Positions 43,923-53,743 of a stretch of DNA of 64,000 nucleotides are shown in pieces (the first letter of the stretch is position 1; every line of letters starts with the position of its first letter). Below the pieces are notes generated by a model. That model did not search any database, was not told the origin of the DNA, and worked only from the letters and a program-made list of their open reading frames with translations. Position numbers and translations under genes: made by a program. Source of the stretch: Pseudomonas sp. B21-040 (GTDB lineage Bacteria > Pseudomonadota > Gammaproteobacteria > Pseudomonadales > Pseudomonadaceae); contig NZ_CP087176.1 in assembly GCF_024748695.1 (NCBI RefSeq), positions 1,915,501 to 1,979,500 on the forward strand, read 5' to 3'.

Positions 43923-46037
43923 ATGGGAACCTTGTCGATTAAAACAAAAATAACGCTAGCCGCCGGGAGTTGCCTGTTTGTCATGGTGTTTTGCTTGGTG
44001 GGCTTTTCAATTCAGCAGATGCGCGACACGTCAACGGTGGTCAGAGAGTCCGGCACGAACTCGCTGTCACTGGCCTCGATGCAGTACCTTGGGGCGACCG
44101 GACACCTGCAGGCCAATGGGATTGAGCAGCGGTTCCTCAGCAGCATGATGTTTACCCGTTCCTTGGCTACCCAGGTCGTAATGATGCGCCGGCAAGCACG
44201 ACAAAATGGATTGGCTGCCAGGCAACTGCGAGGCGATCTGTATCGCCTGATTCGGGCGCAGGTGGCAACCACGCCGGAGATACTCGGCGTAGGCCTCTCA
44301 TTTGAGCCCAATGCGTTGGATGGCGCCGACTCGAACAGCGTCAATGCAGCAGAGTTCACCGGCAATGCCAATGGGCGTTTTGCGGTGTACGTCTCTTCCA
44401 TGCAGAACTTCGCCCTTGAAGAAAAGGAAATGCAGGATGACGGTGACCCGGGAAAAGCGTGGTGGAATTGCCCGAAGAAAACGCGCAAGCCCTGTTTGAT
44501 CGAGCCCTATTCCTTCTTGTTGAATGGAGCGCCAACACTGACCTCGAGCATTGCGTTACCCCTGATGGACGGCGGAAAGTTCATCGGCGTGGTCAGTATC
44601 GACCTGGCGTTGAGTAGCCTGCAAAACATTGCACAGAAAGGCAGTGCTTCCCTGTTCGAGGGGCAAGGAAAGCTCACCTTTGTCAGTGCCGCCGGCGTCA
44701 TCATGGGGCGCAGTGACGATCCTGCATCGCTGGGAAAATCTATCAGGGACATCTATCCGGGGCAGGCTGCAAAGATGTTTGAGGGATCTAAAACTGGCGA
44801 AACCCTATCCATTGATGATCCTGACAACCCGGTCATCATGCTCGTTGTACCGTTTTCCCCTATACCGAACGCCAACCACTGGATGACGGTTATTGAAGTG
44901 CCGCGTGCCACGTTGATGGCCTCCGTCGCTACGTTGCAGCAGGTTCTGGATCAATCAAATCAAAAGTCGGTCACCGTGCAGATGGCCACCGGGATTGGTG
45001 TCACTCTGGCGGGTACGTTGCTGATGGGATTATTGGCGGCGAGTGTCACCCGGCCTATTCGACGCGTATCGGAAATGCTGGAAAACATCGCCAATGGCGA
45101 AGGCGATCTGACCCGCCGACTCAGCGTTGAGCGGAGGGACGAAATTGGCGTGCTGGCAGGTTGGTTCAATCGATTCCTCGATAAGCTGCAGCCGATCATC
45201 GCTCAGGTCAGTCAGAGCGTACTGGACACCCGCTCCACGGCTGACCAAGCGTCTTCGATTGCAACGTGCGCCAGCCGCGGTATGCAACAGCAACTGCGGG
45301 AGGTTGAGCAAGTGGCGACCGCCGCTCACGAGATGAGTGCGACTTCTCAGGAGGTGGCCCGACATGCTTCCATGGCGGCGACTGCCGCGTGCGATGGCAA
45401 TGTCGCGGCCCGCTCCTGCAAAGACACCATCGAGACTGCTGCACAGTCCATCCAGTCACTCGCGACGCATATGAATGGCGCCATGACGGGGGTACGCGAT
45501 CTCGCCCACAGCAGTGAGAAAGTCGGTAGCGTCCTCGATGTTATCCGCACTATTGCCCAGCAGACCAATTTGCTGGCGTTGAATGCTGCGATTGAGGCTG
45601 CCAGAGCAGGGGAATCGGGCAGAGGGTTTGCTGTAGTCGCTGACGAGGTTCGTCATCTGGCCCAGCGTACCCAGGACTCCGTGAGTGAGATTCAGGGTGT
45701 CATCGAAAGCCTGCAGAACGGGGCGAGCGAAGTGGTCAACGCTATGCAGAGCCAGCACCGCCAGGCCGACACCAGCGCAGCGCAAGTACTTGAGGCTGTA
45801 CATGCATTGACCCATGTCAGTCGCAGTATCGACATCATCACCGATAGGAACCTGCAAATCGCCAGTGCTGCCGAAGAGCAAAGTGCCGTATCCGAAGAGG
45901 TGAGTCGTAACATTTCGGCTATCAGGGATGTGACGGGGGCCTTGGTGGAACAGGCGGATCAATCGGCGCGTATCAGCCTGTCCCTGAACGATTTTGCCAA
46001 CCGGCAGCAAGTGCTGATGAACAACTTCCGGGTTTGA
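43923..46037 (+). CDS. Methyl-accepting chemotaxis protein with periplasmic Cache domain
   Basis: A 704-residue chemoreceptor: TM1 about 8-30, a large periplasmic dCache-type domain (about 35-335, with GKAWWNCPKK and SSIALPLMDGGKFIGVVSID), TM2 about 350-373, HAMP to about 425 and a long cytoplasmic signalling helix. The hairpin tip is IAQQTNLLALNAAIEAARAG with EVRHLAQRT following, the CheA/CheW contact. GAGG before the ATG. Dedicated chemoreceptors beside catabolic clusters often sense the substrate; here that is an inference. Confidence 0.9.
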   Translation: MGTLSIKTKITLAAGSCLFVMVFCLVGFSIQQMRDTSTVVRESGTNSLSLASMQYLGATGHLQANGIEQRFLSSMMFTRSLATQVVMMRRQARQNGLAARQLRGDLYRLIRAQVATTPEILGVGLSFEPNALDGADSNSVNAAEFTGNANGRFAVYVSSMQNFALEEKEMQDDGDPGKAWWNCPKKTRKPCLIEPYSFLLNGAPTLTSSIALPLMDGGKFIGVVSIDLALSSLQNIAQKGSASLFEGQGKLTFVSAAGVIMGRSDDPASLGKSIRDIYPGQAAKMFEGSKTGETLSIDDPDNPVIMLVVPFSPIPNANHWMTVIEVPRATLMASVATLQQVLDQSNQKSVTVQMATGIGVTLAGTLLMGLLAASVTRPIRRVSEMLENIANGEGDLTRRLSVERRDEIGVLAGWFNRFLDKLQPIIAQVSQSVLDTRSTADQASSIATCASRGMQQQLREVEQVATAAHEMSATSQEVARHASMAATAACDGNVAARSCKDTIETAAQSIQSLATHMNGAMTGVRDLAHSSEKVGSVLDVIRTIAQQTNLLALNAAIEAARAGESGRGFAVVADEVRHLAQRTQDSVSEIQGVIESLQNGASEVVNAMQSQHRQADTSAAQVLEAVHALTHVSRSIDIITDRNLQIASAAEEQSAVSEEVSRNISAIRDVTGALVEQADQSARISLSLNDFANRQQVLMNNFRV

Positions 46038-46053
46038 CCCGCCTGTAAGAGGT

Positions 46054-46089
46054 TGGCCGCGATGGCGTCGAGTTTGTCCATCGCGGCCA
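46054..46089. terminator. Hairpin between convergent chemoreceptor and GMC genes
   Basis: Twelve-base-pair perfect stem TGGCCGCGATGG/CCATCGCGGCCA with a 12-base loop, no T-run. Confidence 0.5.
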
Positions 46090-46094
46090 GGCCG

Positions 46095-47690
46095 CTACAG
46101 GGCCTGATCAGCACGCAGAATGTGATCAGCCGCTTTCTCGCCGATCATGATTGCCAGTGCATTGGTGTTGCTGGAGCACAAGCTCGGTGCGATGGAGTTG
46201 TCGGCGATCCGCAGGCCATTGATGCCGTGTACCCGCAGATCGTTGTTCACCACCGCCATGGCGTCCGTACCCATCTTGCAGGTGCCCACCGGATGCAGCG
46301 CGGCGTGGGCGTGTTGGCGCACGAAGCGCCGATAGTCGTCACGTGTGCGTAACGGTTCTGCGGGCACGTGCTCGCGCAGAATGTGGCCGGCCAATGCAGC
46401 TTGGGACATGATGTGCCGACCAAACTCAGTGGCCTGTGCCATGCACTCCACGTCGAGCGGGTCGGTCAGGTAATTAGGCTCGATGCGGGGCAAGTTCATG
46501 GGGTCTGCGCTGCGCAGTTGCAGGAATCCGCTGGAACGGGGACGGGTCTGACACACGTTCAAGGTGCAGCCGTTGCCACCGGGGACGGAACCTACACCGG
46601 CCTCGACGCCGGCCCCGGCCATGAAACAGTACTGGGCGTCCGCGCGGTTCTCGGCCAGAGAAGTACGCCAGAACGCGCCACCTTCGACCACGTTGGAGGT
46701 CACCGGGCCTTGCCGGAACAAGGCGTACTGCAAGCCGGCGGCGATCTTCCAGTGCGGCGTCTTGTACTTGTCGTAGCTCAAGGGGCGACGCAGTTCATTG
46801 ATCAACGACACCTCGATGTGATCCTGCAGGTTTTGACCGACCCCTGGCAGGTCATGGATGCACTTGATGCCCTTGTCGTGCAGGTGAGTGGCGGGACCAA
46901 TGCCCGACAGCATCAACAGTTTTGGCGTATTGATCGCCCCGGCGCTGACAATCACTTCGCGTTCTGCCCGCAAAACATGACGACGGTTTTTCTCCAGGTA
47001 TTCAACGCCAGTGGCCCGACCGTTCTCGACCAGGATTCGCAGCACCCGGCAATTGGTCTTCACCGTCAGGTTGGGGCGCCGCCGCGCGGGTTTGAGATAG
47101 GCCACCGAAGTGCTCGATCGCAGGCCGTTGCTGGCGTTGATCTGATACAGCCCGCAACCGTCCTGCACCCCGGAGTTGAAATCGGCGTTATAGGCCAGAC
47201 CTGCCTGCTGGCAGGCCTGTAGCCAGAGTTTGGTCAAGGGGTGGGTGAAATGTTGATCGCAGACGCCGAGCGGGCCGTCGGTGCCATGGGCGTCGTTGCT
47301 GAAGCGGTCATTGTTTTCGCATTTCTTGAAGAACGGCAGTACGTCCTTGTAGGCCCAGCCCCAGGCACCGCCATCGGCCCAACTGTCGTAGTCGGCAGGT
47401 TGCCCGCGCAAGTAAACCATGGCGTTTACCGAACTCCCGCCGCCGAGCACCCGGGCCTGCACCATGGTCGGATTCGGCGTGCCGATATAATCGGCTGGTG
47501 GTTCCCAGGGGTAGCGTTCAACCAGGTTGCCCTGGCTGGTTTTATAGAAACCCACCGGCAGATGAATGAATGGGTGGGTGTCTCTCGGCCCTTCTTCCAG
47601 CAGCACGACTGACGCCAGTGAATCTTCGCTCAGGCGCGCGGCGATGACGCACCCGGCTGACCCACCCCCGACCACGATGTATTGGACCAT
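46095..47690 (-). CDS. GMC oxidoreductase, choline-dehydrogenase-like (copy 3)
   Basis: A 531-residue FAD-dependent alcohol dehydrogenase: IVVGGGSAGCVIAARLSED, EEGPRDTHPF, the RVLGGGSSVNAMVYLRG signature, INTPKLLMLSGIG and C-terminal HAALHPVGTCKMG plus NALAIMIGEKAAD. It is a close paralogue of the gene at 59956 (shared TMVQA-VLGGGSSVNAM, GCGLYQI, SYDKYK, SVPGGNGCTLN). It follows the ABC importer on the same strand but behind a terminator. Substrate unknown; likely oxidises an imported polyol or glycoside. Confidence 0.88.
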   Translation of the reverse strand: MVQYIVVGGGSAGCVIAARLSEDSLASVVLLEEGPRDTHPFIHLPVGFYKTSQGNLVERYPWEPPADYIGTPNPTMVQARVLGGGSSVNAMVYLRGQPADYDSWADGGAWGWAYKDVLPFFKKCENNDRFSNDAHGTDGPLGVCDQHFTHPLTKLWLQACQQAGLAYNADFNSGVQDGCGLYQINASNGLRSSTSVAYLKPARRRPNLTVKTNCRVLRILVENGRATGVEYLEKNRRHVLRAEREVIVSAGAINTPKLLMLSGIGPATHLHDKGIKCIHDLPGVGQNLQDHIEVSLINELRRPLSYDKYKTPHWKIAAGLQYALFRQGPVTSNVVEGGAFWRTSLAENRADAQYCFMAGAGVEAGVGSVPGGNGCTLNVCQTRPRSSGFLQLRSADPMNLPRIEPNYLTDPLDVECMAQATEFGRHIMSQAALAGHILREHVPAEPLRTRDDYRRFVRQHAHAALHPVGTCKMGTDAMAVVNNDLRVHGINGLRIADNSIAPSLCSSNTNALAIMIGEKAADHILRADQAL

Positions 47691-47710
47691 TGTTGTTCAC
47701 CGTTCAGGTC

Positions 47711-47756
47711 AAAAAAACGCCGGATCAGACTCTTGGTGAAGAGGTGATCCAGCGTT
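47711..47756 (-). terminator. Minus-strand terminator of the ABC importer operon
   Basis: A long hairpin: outer stem AACGCCGGATCA/TGATCCAGCGTT (one mismatch) capped by CTCTT-GGTG-AAGAG. On the minus strand it is followed by seven T. Confidence 0.85.
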
Positions 47757-47816
47757 GGCGTTACTGGCAGACCCTGCGCGAAATGCAGCAGGGATTGTCG
47801 TTCAAACGAAAGCTGT

Positions 47817-48896
47817 TCAGGCGGGTATCACCACGAAGCTGTCCGGTTTGCAGGTCAAGGCGACATCCGCACCCGGCGGCAGAGTGAGGCTGCCGGGGGT
47901 GGGCAATTGCTGGCATTTGAGGTCAATGGTTCCGCCGGCTACGGCGACGCGGTAAATGACCCGATTGCCGATGAACGAGGTATCTTTGACCTTTCCGATA
48001 AAGGCGCCGTCTGCCAGCGGGTTGCCCTTGGCTGGCTCAAGGCAGATGGTTTCCGGACGGATCGAGACATTGACCGGCCCGGCACTCAGGCTGTTTTTGG
48101 CCGTGTGTGCGTAGCGCCCGAACGGAAGCTCGACATAACCACTGGTGGTATCGCCCAGCCCATAGGTGCCGTTGACGATATTGGTGTCGCCGAAAAATTT
48201 GGCGGCGAACAACGTACGCGGCGACCAATACATCTCCTGCGGTCCACCAATCTGCTCGATGCCACCCTTGTTCAGCAGGACCACCCGGTCGGACAGGATC
48301 ATCGCTTCGTCCTGGTCATGGGTGACGTAAACGAAGGTGGTCGAAGTCTCTTCGTGGATCCTTTTTATCTCATTGAGCATGTGGTGGCGAATCTTCAGGT
48401 CAAGTGCCGCGAGTGGCTCGTCGAGCAACAGCACGGCGGGGCGATTAACCAAGGCCCGAGCTAGGGCGACCCGTTGCGCCTGGCCGCCACTGAGTTCGGA
48501 GATCCAGCGATTCTTGAAGCTTTCCAGTTGCACCAGTTCCAATGCCTTGGTCACTTCACGCTTGATTTCATCCCGCGGTTTCTTCTTCAGGCGCAAGCCG
48601 AAAGCCACGTTGTCGAAGACATCGAGATGCGGGAACAGGGCATACTTCTGGAACACCATGTTGACGGGGCGATGTTCCGGCGCCAGTGCCGTGGAGTCCT
48701 TGCCATCGATCACCACTTTGCCGGTGGTGGGCTCTTCGAAGCCGGCAATGATGCGCATCAGTGTGGTCTTGCCGCAGCCACTTGGGCCCAGCAACGTCAG
48801 GATTTCGTTGCGCTTTACGGTCAGGTCGACTTTGCCCAGGGCAGTCAGATTACCGTAGCTCTTGGATATTCCGGTCAGTTCGATGCTGTTGGTCAT
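47817..48896 (-). CDS. ABC importer ATPase, PotA/FbpC-like
   Basis: A 359-residue ATPase with Walker A GPSGCGKT (37-44), signature LSGGQ (135-139), Walker B LLLDEP (156-161), a Q-loop VFQKYALFP, an H-loop VTHDQDE and a C-terminal TOBE domain (about 280-350). It powers import by the two permeases just upstream, the closest 5 bp away. The family imports polyamines, ferric iron or other charged compounds. Last gene of the operon before the terminator. Confidence 0.92.
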   Translation of the reverse strand: MTNSIELTGISKSYGNLTALGKVDLTVKRNEILTLLGPSGCGKTTLMRIIAGFEEPTTGKVVIDGKDSTALAPEHRPVNMVFQKYALFPHLDVFDNVAFGLRLKKKPRDEIKREVTKALELVQLESFKNRWISELSGGQAQRVALARALVNRPAVLLLDEPLAALDLKIRHHMLNEIKRIHEETSTTFVYVTHDQDEAMILSDRVVLLNKGGIEQIGGPQEMYWSPRTLFAAKFFGDTNIVNGTYGLGDTTSGYVELPFGRYAHTAKNSLSAGPVNVSIRPETICLEPAKGNPLADGAFIGKVKDTSFIGNRVIYRVAVAGGTIDLKCQQLPTPGSLTLPPGADVALTCKPDSFVVIPA

Positions 48897-48901
48897 GGCG
48901 A

Positions 48902-49693
48902 TTACTCTGCAGTTTCTGCGCGTTCAAGTTCGAGGCGGCGACGGCGCAGGGTCATGACCAGGCCGGCGATGACAATGATGGCAATGGTCACGACCAGCAT
49001 GAATACCGAGGCGGCATTGATGGTTGGGCTGACAGCGCGGCGCATCATCGAAAGAATCATGAGTGGCAACGTGGTGTCGCTGCCGGTGACAAACACGGTG
49101 ATCAGGAATTCGTCCAGGGACAGTGCGATCGCCAGGATCGCGGCACCGGCAATCGTCGGGCCTATGATGGGCAGTGTGACCAGCCAGAACGCCTTGAGCG
49201 GTGAGGCACCCAAGTCGCGAGCGGCTTCTTCGAACGACAGATCGAAGTACTCAAGACGAGAACGTACGGACTCGACAAAGAATGGGAAGGTGAACAACGT
49301 ATGGCCGATGATCACCGTCAGCAGTGAACGTGGCAGGCCGATCAACGAGAAGAAAATCACCAGCGCAATCCCCAGGAACAAACCGGGCAAGGCGATGGGA
49401 GCGAAGTTCATGAAGGCGAAAATGGATTTGAACCGGCCCTTCATGCGCATCAGCGCCAGGGCTGAGAAGGTCCCCAGCAAGGTGGTCAGAATGGTCGAGC
49501 CCGCGGCGACGATGGCGCTGTTGGTCAATGCCGTCATGAAATCCAGGCTGCTGAACAGCGCCTCGTACCATTGAGTCGAAAAGCCCTCGAACGGGAACGA
49601 CAGCGAGGCCGACGAATGAAAGCTGAACAGCGCGATGATCGCGATGGGCGCGTACAGAAAAAGCATGTAGACGTAAGTGAATAGCCTGATCAT
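48902..49693 (-). CDS. ABC importer permease, PotC-like
   Basis: A 263-residue inner-membrane protein with six segments and the cytoplasmic EAA loop EEAARDLGASPLKAFWLVTLP (about 153-173). The C-terminal tail is basic then acidic (LRRRRLELERAETAE). AAGGTAA lies before the ATG. It pairs with the PotB-like permease 28 bp upstream. Confidence 0.9.
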   Translation of the reverse strand: MIRLFTYVYMLFLYAPIAIIALFSFHSSASLSFPFEGFSTQWYEALFSSLDFMTALTNSAIVAAGSTILTTLLGTFSALALMRMKGRFKSIFAFMNFAPIALPGLFLGIALVIFFSLIGLPRSLLTVIIGHTLFTFPFFVESVRSRLEYFDLSFEEAARDLGASPLKAFWLVTLPIIGPTIAGAAILAIALSLDEFLITVFVTGSDTTLPLMILSMMRRAVSPTINAASVFMLVVTIAIIVIAGLVMTLRRRRLELERAETAE

Positions 49694-49721
49694 GGCGAGT
49701 TACCTTTTTTATGAGCGGTCA

Positions 49722-50657
49722 TCAGTCGTGGTAACGCTTGCCGGGTGCCAGGTTTGCAGCCCGCAACACACCCAGCAACAGCGCATAGACCAGCATGAAA
49801 ACCAGCAGCAGCAAGTAGGCCATCGCAGCACCCAGTGGCCAGTTGCCGACCGAGCGAAACTGGTTGGCGATCACCAGGCCCGTGGTCATCGCGTCTCTGC
49901 CGCCCAACAGTTGGGGGGTGACATAGTCACTGGCGGCAAGGACGAAGGTGAACATGAAGGAGCTGACGATGCTCTTGTGCGCCATAGGCATGATCACGCG
50001 CCACAGGATGGTGGCGCCGCCGGCACCCAGGTCCGCCGCGGCCTCCAGGTAGTCCTTCTTGATATCGCGCAAGCCCGATACCAACAGCAGCAGGGTGAAG
50101 GGCAGCATGATGTGCACCAGAGTCAACACCACCGAAAACTTGCTGAACACCAGCCATTCCAGCGGCTGATCGATCAGCCCGAGGTGTAGCAGGGTGGAGT
50201 TGATCACGCCGTTGGTACCCAGAATCGAGCGCCAGGCGTAGACCCGTACCAGGTAGCTGGAGAACCAGGAGACCAAGGCCAGGTACAGAACGGCATTGGA
50301 GCGCGTCCGATAGACAATGTAGTAGGCCACCGGTGCACTGATGACCGTCGACAGCACGGCGGTCCAGAAACCGTTCTGCAAGGCGATCCACAGCGAGTCG
50401 TAAAACCCAGTGGCACTCAAGGCCTTGGCGTAGTTGGCCAGTGTTGCGGCGGGTTCCATGCTGAAGGTTTTGGCGGTCCAGAAACTCGCGACCAATAACA
50501 GTAGCGACGGAATGAGGAAGAACACCACCAGAAAGAACAGTGGAGGCGACGCCAACAGATACCCGCTGAGGGTTTTCTTGTCGATTTTCATGTGTTTGCC
50601 AGCCTTGGAATCCCTGTCATCGAGGAGGATGGGCTCGCTGTTGTTGACTACGTTCAT
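49722..50657 (-). CDS. ABC importer permease, PotB-like
   Basis: A 311-residue inner-membrane protein with a 30-residue charged N-terminal extension, then six membrane segments and the EAA loop LEAAADLGAGGATILWRVIMP (about 206-226). It is the first permease after the binding protein, separated by 194 bp without a gene. Confidence 0.9.
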   Translation of the reverse strand: MNVVNNSEPILLDDRDSKAGKHMKIDKKTLSGYLLASPPLFFLVVFFLIPSLLLLVASFWTAKTFSMEPAATLANYAKALSATGFYDSLWIALQNGFWTAVLSTVISAPVAYYIVYRTRSNAVLYLALVSWFSSYLVRVYAWRSILGTNGVINSTLLHLGLIDQPLEWLVFSKFSVVLTLVHIMLPFTLLLLVSGLRDIKKDYLEAAADLGAGGATILWRVIMPMAHKSIVSSFMFTFVLAASDYVTPQLLGGRDAMTTGLVIANQFRSVGNWPLGAAMAYLLLLVFMLVYALLLGVLRAANLAPGKRYHD

Positions 50658-50851
50658 GATTTTTGTGCCTTTGCTTTTTTATTTCGATAACGAGGGCGCC
50701 TTGCCGGGCGCATGCACGTTGTGACCTGTGCTCTGTCTGAGTGGTACGGACAGCATCCGGCATCGAGCAGAGGAGTGTGTGCCCGCAAGCACCCACTCAC
50801 TCGTACAGTCCTCTCAAGCCGTTCTTTCAGCCCACCGGATTGCCGAGGGGG

Positions 50852-52012
50852 CTAGAACGAGCCCTTGAAGTTCGCCCACTGATCGATCCATTCAGCATAG
50901 GTCACGTACTTGTCGGAGCTCAGGGGCGGTTGGCCGTAGAGCTTCGACTTCTCGAAAAAGCTGTCCAGGTTCGCGTAGTCGAAAGTGTTTCTCAGCTCTT
51001 CGGGGAGCAGCGGCACAGCCTTGCTGTTGACCACGCCAGAGAACATCGTGGTTGCCATCTTCGCTTGGGTATCCGCTTCAAGCGTCTTGTTGATGAATTC
51101 CAGTGCGAGCGGTACATCCTTGGCTGTCTTCGGAATGAACAGGGCGTCACACCAAAGGGCAGCCCCTTCTTTGGGCACCGACAGTTCTGTGACTACGCCG
51201 CGCTTCTTGGTCTCGCTGGGGGTGTTGGCCGACGCCGAAAACACCGCGTCGACTTCGCCCGATACCAACAGCGAAACTGCATCGCCCGAGGAAGCTGCAA
51301 AGACTCGGCATTGATCACGATACGGTTTGAGTTTTTCGAAGGCGTCGTCGAATTCGGCGCGGGTCAGGTTAGGAAACTTGTCGCCATAACCGGCAATAAT
51401 CGCGATGAGTGACCAGTTGGAAGTACCGTCATCGACAAAGGTCAGACGGCCCTTCAATTTCGGGTCAAGCAGGTCTTTGTACTCGGTTGGTTTCTTCACG
51501 TTCTTGGGGTTGTAGACGATGGTGTTCATGCCCCACAACAGCGGGATGCCCCACTGCTTGCCATCCCAGTACCAGCGGCTGCCCTTGTAGAACAGCGGGA
51601 CGGTATTCTCTGCCGAGTAGTTTGGGATCTTCGAGGTATCGATCGCCTTGAGCAGTCCCATTTCCTGATAGATGGTCTCGTAGCCCAACGCATACATGGT
51701 CAAGTCAAGCTGCACAGGGTCGGAGCCGGCCAGTCGCGCGGTGATGTCGTCCTGGTTGCTGGCATAGCTTGAACGTACGGTAATGCCCCGCTGTTTGCGC
51801 CAGTCGGCCAGCTCCGCATCACCGGTTTCACCTTCCCAGCCAAGAATCTCCAGATGGCCGGAAGATGCGGCGAACGCACTTGGCACGAACGAACTGATGT
51901 ACAACCCTGCGGCAGATGCTGCAGCCCCCAGCATAAAGGTGCGCCGGTTCAGGCTGATCGAATCCAGGTTGATGCCGGCTGATCCATAACCCGTCTCTTT
52001 TTCTTTTTTCAT
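50852..52012 (-). CDS. ABC importer substrate-binding protein with Tat-type signal
   Basis: A 386-residue PotD/spermidine-putrescine-type periplasmic binding protein. The N-terminus has a twin-arginine motif NRRTFM (22-27) followed by the hydrophobic stretch LGAAASAAGLYISS and a cleavage region near SAFAAS, so export through the Tat system is likely; most PotD proteins use Sec. The mature part has the family layout (LEILGWEG, GLLKAIDTS, WGIPLLWGMNTIVYN). Start ATG 52012 has AGGAAC upstream. A tatA-like gene lies 1.7 kb away. Confidence 0.87.
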   Translation of the reverse strand: MKKEKETGYGSAGINLDSISLNRRTFMLGAAASAAGLYISSFVPSAFAASSGHLEILGWEGETGDAELADWRKQRGITVRSSYASNQDDITARLAGSDPVQLDLTMYALGYETIYQEMGLLKAIDTSKIPNYSAENTVPLFYKGSRWYWDGKQWGIPLLWGMNTIVYNPKNVKKPTEYKDLLDPKLKGRLTFVDDGTSNWSLIAIIAGYGDKFPNLTRAEFDDAFEKLKPYRDQCRVFAASSGDAVSLLVSGEVDAVFSASANTPSETKKRGVVTELSVPKEGAALWCDALFIPKTAKDVPLALEFINKTLEADTQAKMATTMFSGVVNSKAVPLLPEELRNTFDYANLDSFFEKSKLYGQPPLSSDKYVTYAEWIDQWANFKGSF

Positions 52013-52612
52013 TTTGAGTTCCTGCCTAGGGTGGTTGTTAGCAAACAATTAGCGACCTGCAAGTGGCTTGGGCTCGGCGGGTTTAGCCGGGCACATCCTT
52101 ATGCATGCAGTCCTGTACATCGGCAGAGTTATGGCCAGCATTGTTTCCATGCTGCTGGGGAGGTTGTGGCGCTTTGCTGCCTGGTAAACAGAGCATTGCG
52201 CAGTTGGCCTCCACTGGTCCGATTGACTCTTCCCTAGCTGGTTGCGCGCCGCTTTCCTCAGGTTGCAAGTGGAAGGCTTCACGTGGCGCGCCCAGCGCTT
52301 GATAGGCTCGGCTTGTTGTTTTCATGGGTCGAGTATTGGCCTGGCGGGCAGGGCACTCAATTTCGCAGCCCCTTTAAAAGCGACGCACTCTGACGCATCA
52401 AAGTGACCTAATCGGCGCAGCAGGCTCCTGATAACCATAGCCCCGCCTGAACGGGAGACGGGCGGTGTTCACCTGCGTCAACGTGCGTCTCTTTTGCGGG
52501 GGGTGCGAAATTGAGCCGTGTTTGTTCCAGGCGAATACTCCGATGACGGTCTTGAGACGAAGCAAGGTGCATCCGCCCTCGCGCCAGCGTCTATTCGATG
52601 GGAGTTTTTTCT
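52013..52612. other. Divergent promoter region between binding protein and TPP gene
   Basis: No gene is seen. TCTGACGCAT at 52389-52398 is the reverse complement of ATGCGTCAGA at 55085, beside the XRE-type regulator gene, and may be one of its binding sites. Confidence 0.4.
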
Positions 52613-53716
52613 GTGAAGCTCACGGGTGGTCAGATTGTTGCGAAAGCGCTGAAAGCGAACGGTGTCGACTATGTTGCCGGTGTGCCGGGCGACGGTTCGT
52701 GGGCCTTGGTGGAAGCATTGCTGAGGACAGGCTCCGACATCCCGTTCATTCATGTCATACAGGAGCAAAGCGCAGTCCATCTTGCCGACGGCTATTTTCG
52801 TGCCTGCGGTCGTCCGATGGCTGTTCTCCTGCCGGCGCCGCTGGGCATCTCGAAAGCCTTGGGCGGGATCGCGGTTGCGTTGGCGGATTCCTCGGCCATG
52901 CTGGTGATCAGTGGCGGCGACACCGATCGCGGCGATGACTTGCCTGAATTCACCGCCACTGGCATCACCAAAGAGCATGTGCGAGTTTCGTCGATTGAGC
53001 AGTTACCGCAGACCCTGCGCCAGGCCTTCGATACGATGTTCAGTGGTCGCATCGGCCCTGTCTGCCTGGATATCTCGACGGCTGTTCAGAAAGCCCGGGT
53101 TGACGCCAGTTTGTCACCCTCCACCTTGCGGGCGAACGGCGCCAGCGACATCCTGCCACTGATGGTTCCCAGACCTTTGGCGCAACTGAGCTCGGTCCTG
53201 GAAGGCGATGCGCTGCTGATGGTCGGGACGCAGAGTCTCCAGGAGACAGTCGGTGAGATGTTCCCGGATTATCAACACCGAGCACATTTCTGCACCGCTA
53301 ACGTCGGTACGGTGGGTTGGGCCGTTCCAGCGGCCATTGGTGCGAAGCTCGCCATGCCGGCACGTCAAGTTGTGTGTGCCATCAGTGACGGGGATTTTTT
53401 GCAGTCGATGCAGGAGATGGCGGTCTGCGTCATGCACAGTCTTCCCGTGGTGTTCCTGGTGTTTAACAACAGCGGGCCGGAGTCGTTGAGCGATGTGCAC
53501 GTTTCGCTCGTGGGGCAACATCGGACCGGGGAATTCAATTTGCCGGACGGCAAACCTTACTCGCCTGACTTCGCGGGCATCGCCAGAAATTTTGGTCTTG
53601 AAGCGTGGAGAGTCGAACATGCTTCGCAACTCAATCCATCCTTCATCAAGGCGCTGAACAGCAAAGGGCCTTCGTTGGTCGAGATAATTACCGCCCGCGG
53701 TTCACGCGTAAATTAA
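52613..53716 (+). CDS. Two-domain thiamine-diphosphate enzyme lacking the central domain
   Basis: A 367-residue paralogue of the TPP enzyme at 39504-41291 in which the roughly 190-residue central domain is missing. The PYR domain (1 to about 165) keeps the catalytic Glu, E51 in QEQSAVHLADGY; the PP domain (about 200-367) has SDGDF at 258-262 in place of GDGDF, with the paired Asn at 285-286 intact. Sulfopyruvate and phosphonopyruvate decarboxylases naturally use only these two domains. I chose GTG 52613 (GGGAG 8 bases upstream) over ATG 52598. tatA follows after 27 bp. Confidence 0.8.
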   Translation: MKLTGGQIVAKALKANGVDYVAGVPGDGSWALVEALLRTGSDIPFIHVIQEQSAVHLADGYFRACGRPMAVLLPAPLGISKALGGIAVALADSSAMLVISGGDTDRGDDLPEFTATGITKEHVRVSSIEQLPQTLRQAFDTMFSGRIGPVCLDISTAVQKARVDASLSPSTLRANGASDILPLMVPRPLAQLSSVLEGDALLMVGTQSLQETVGEMFPDYQHRAHFCTANVGTVGWAVPAAIGAKLAMPARQVVCAISDGDFLQSMQEMAVCVMHSLPVVFLVFNNSGPESLSDVHVSLVGQHRTGEFNLPDGKPYSPDFAGIARNFGLEAWRVEHASQLNPSFIKALNSKGPSLVEIITARGSRVN

Positions 53717-53743
53717 TCAAGCCATCAGCAGAGGGATCACAAA

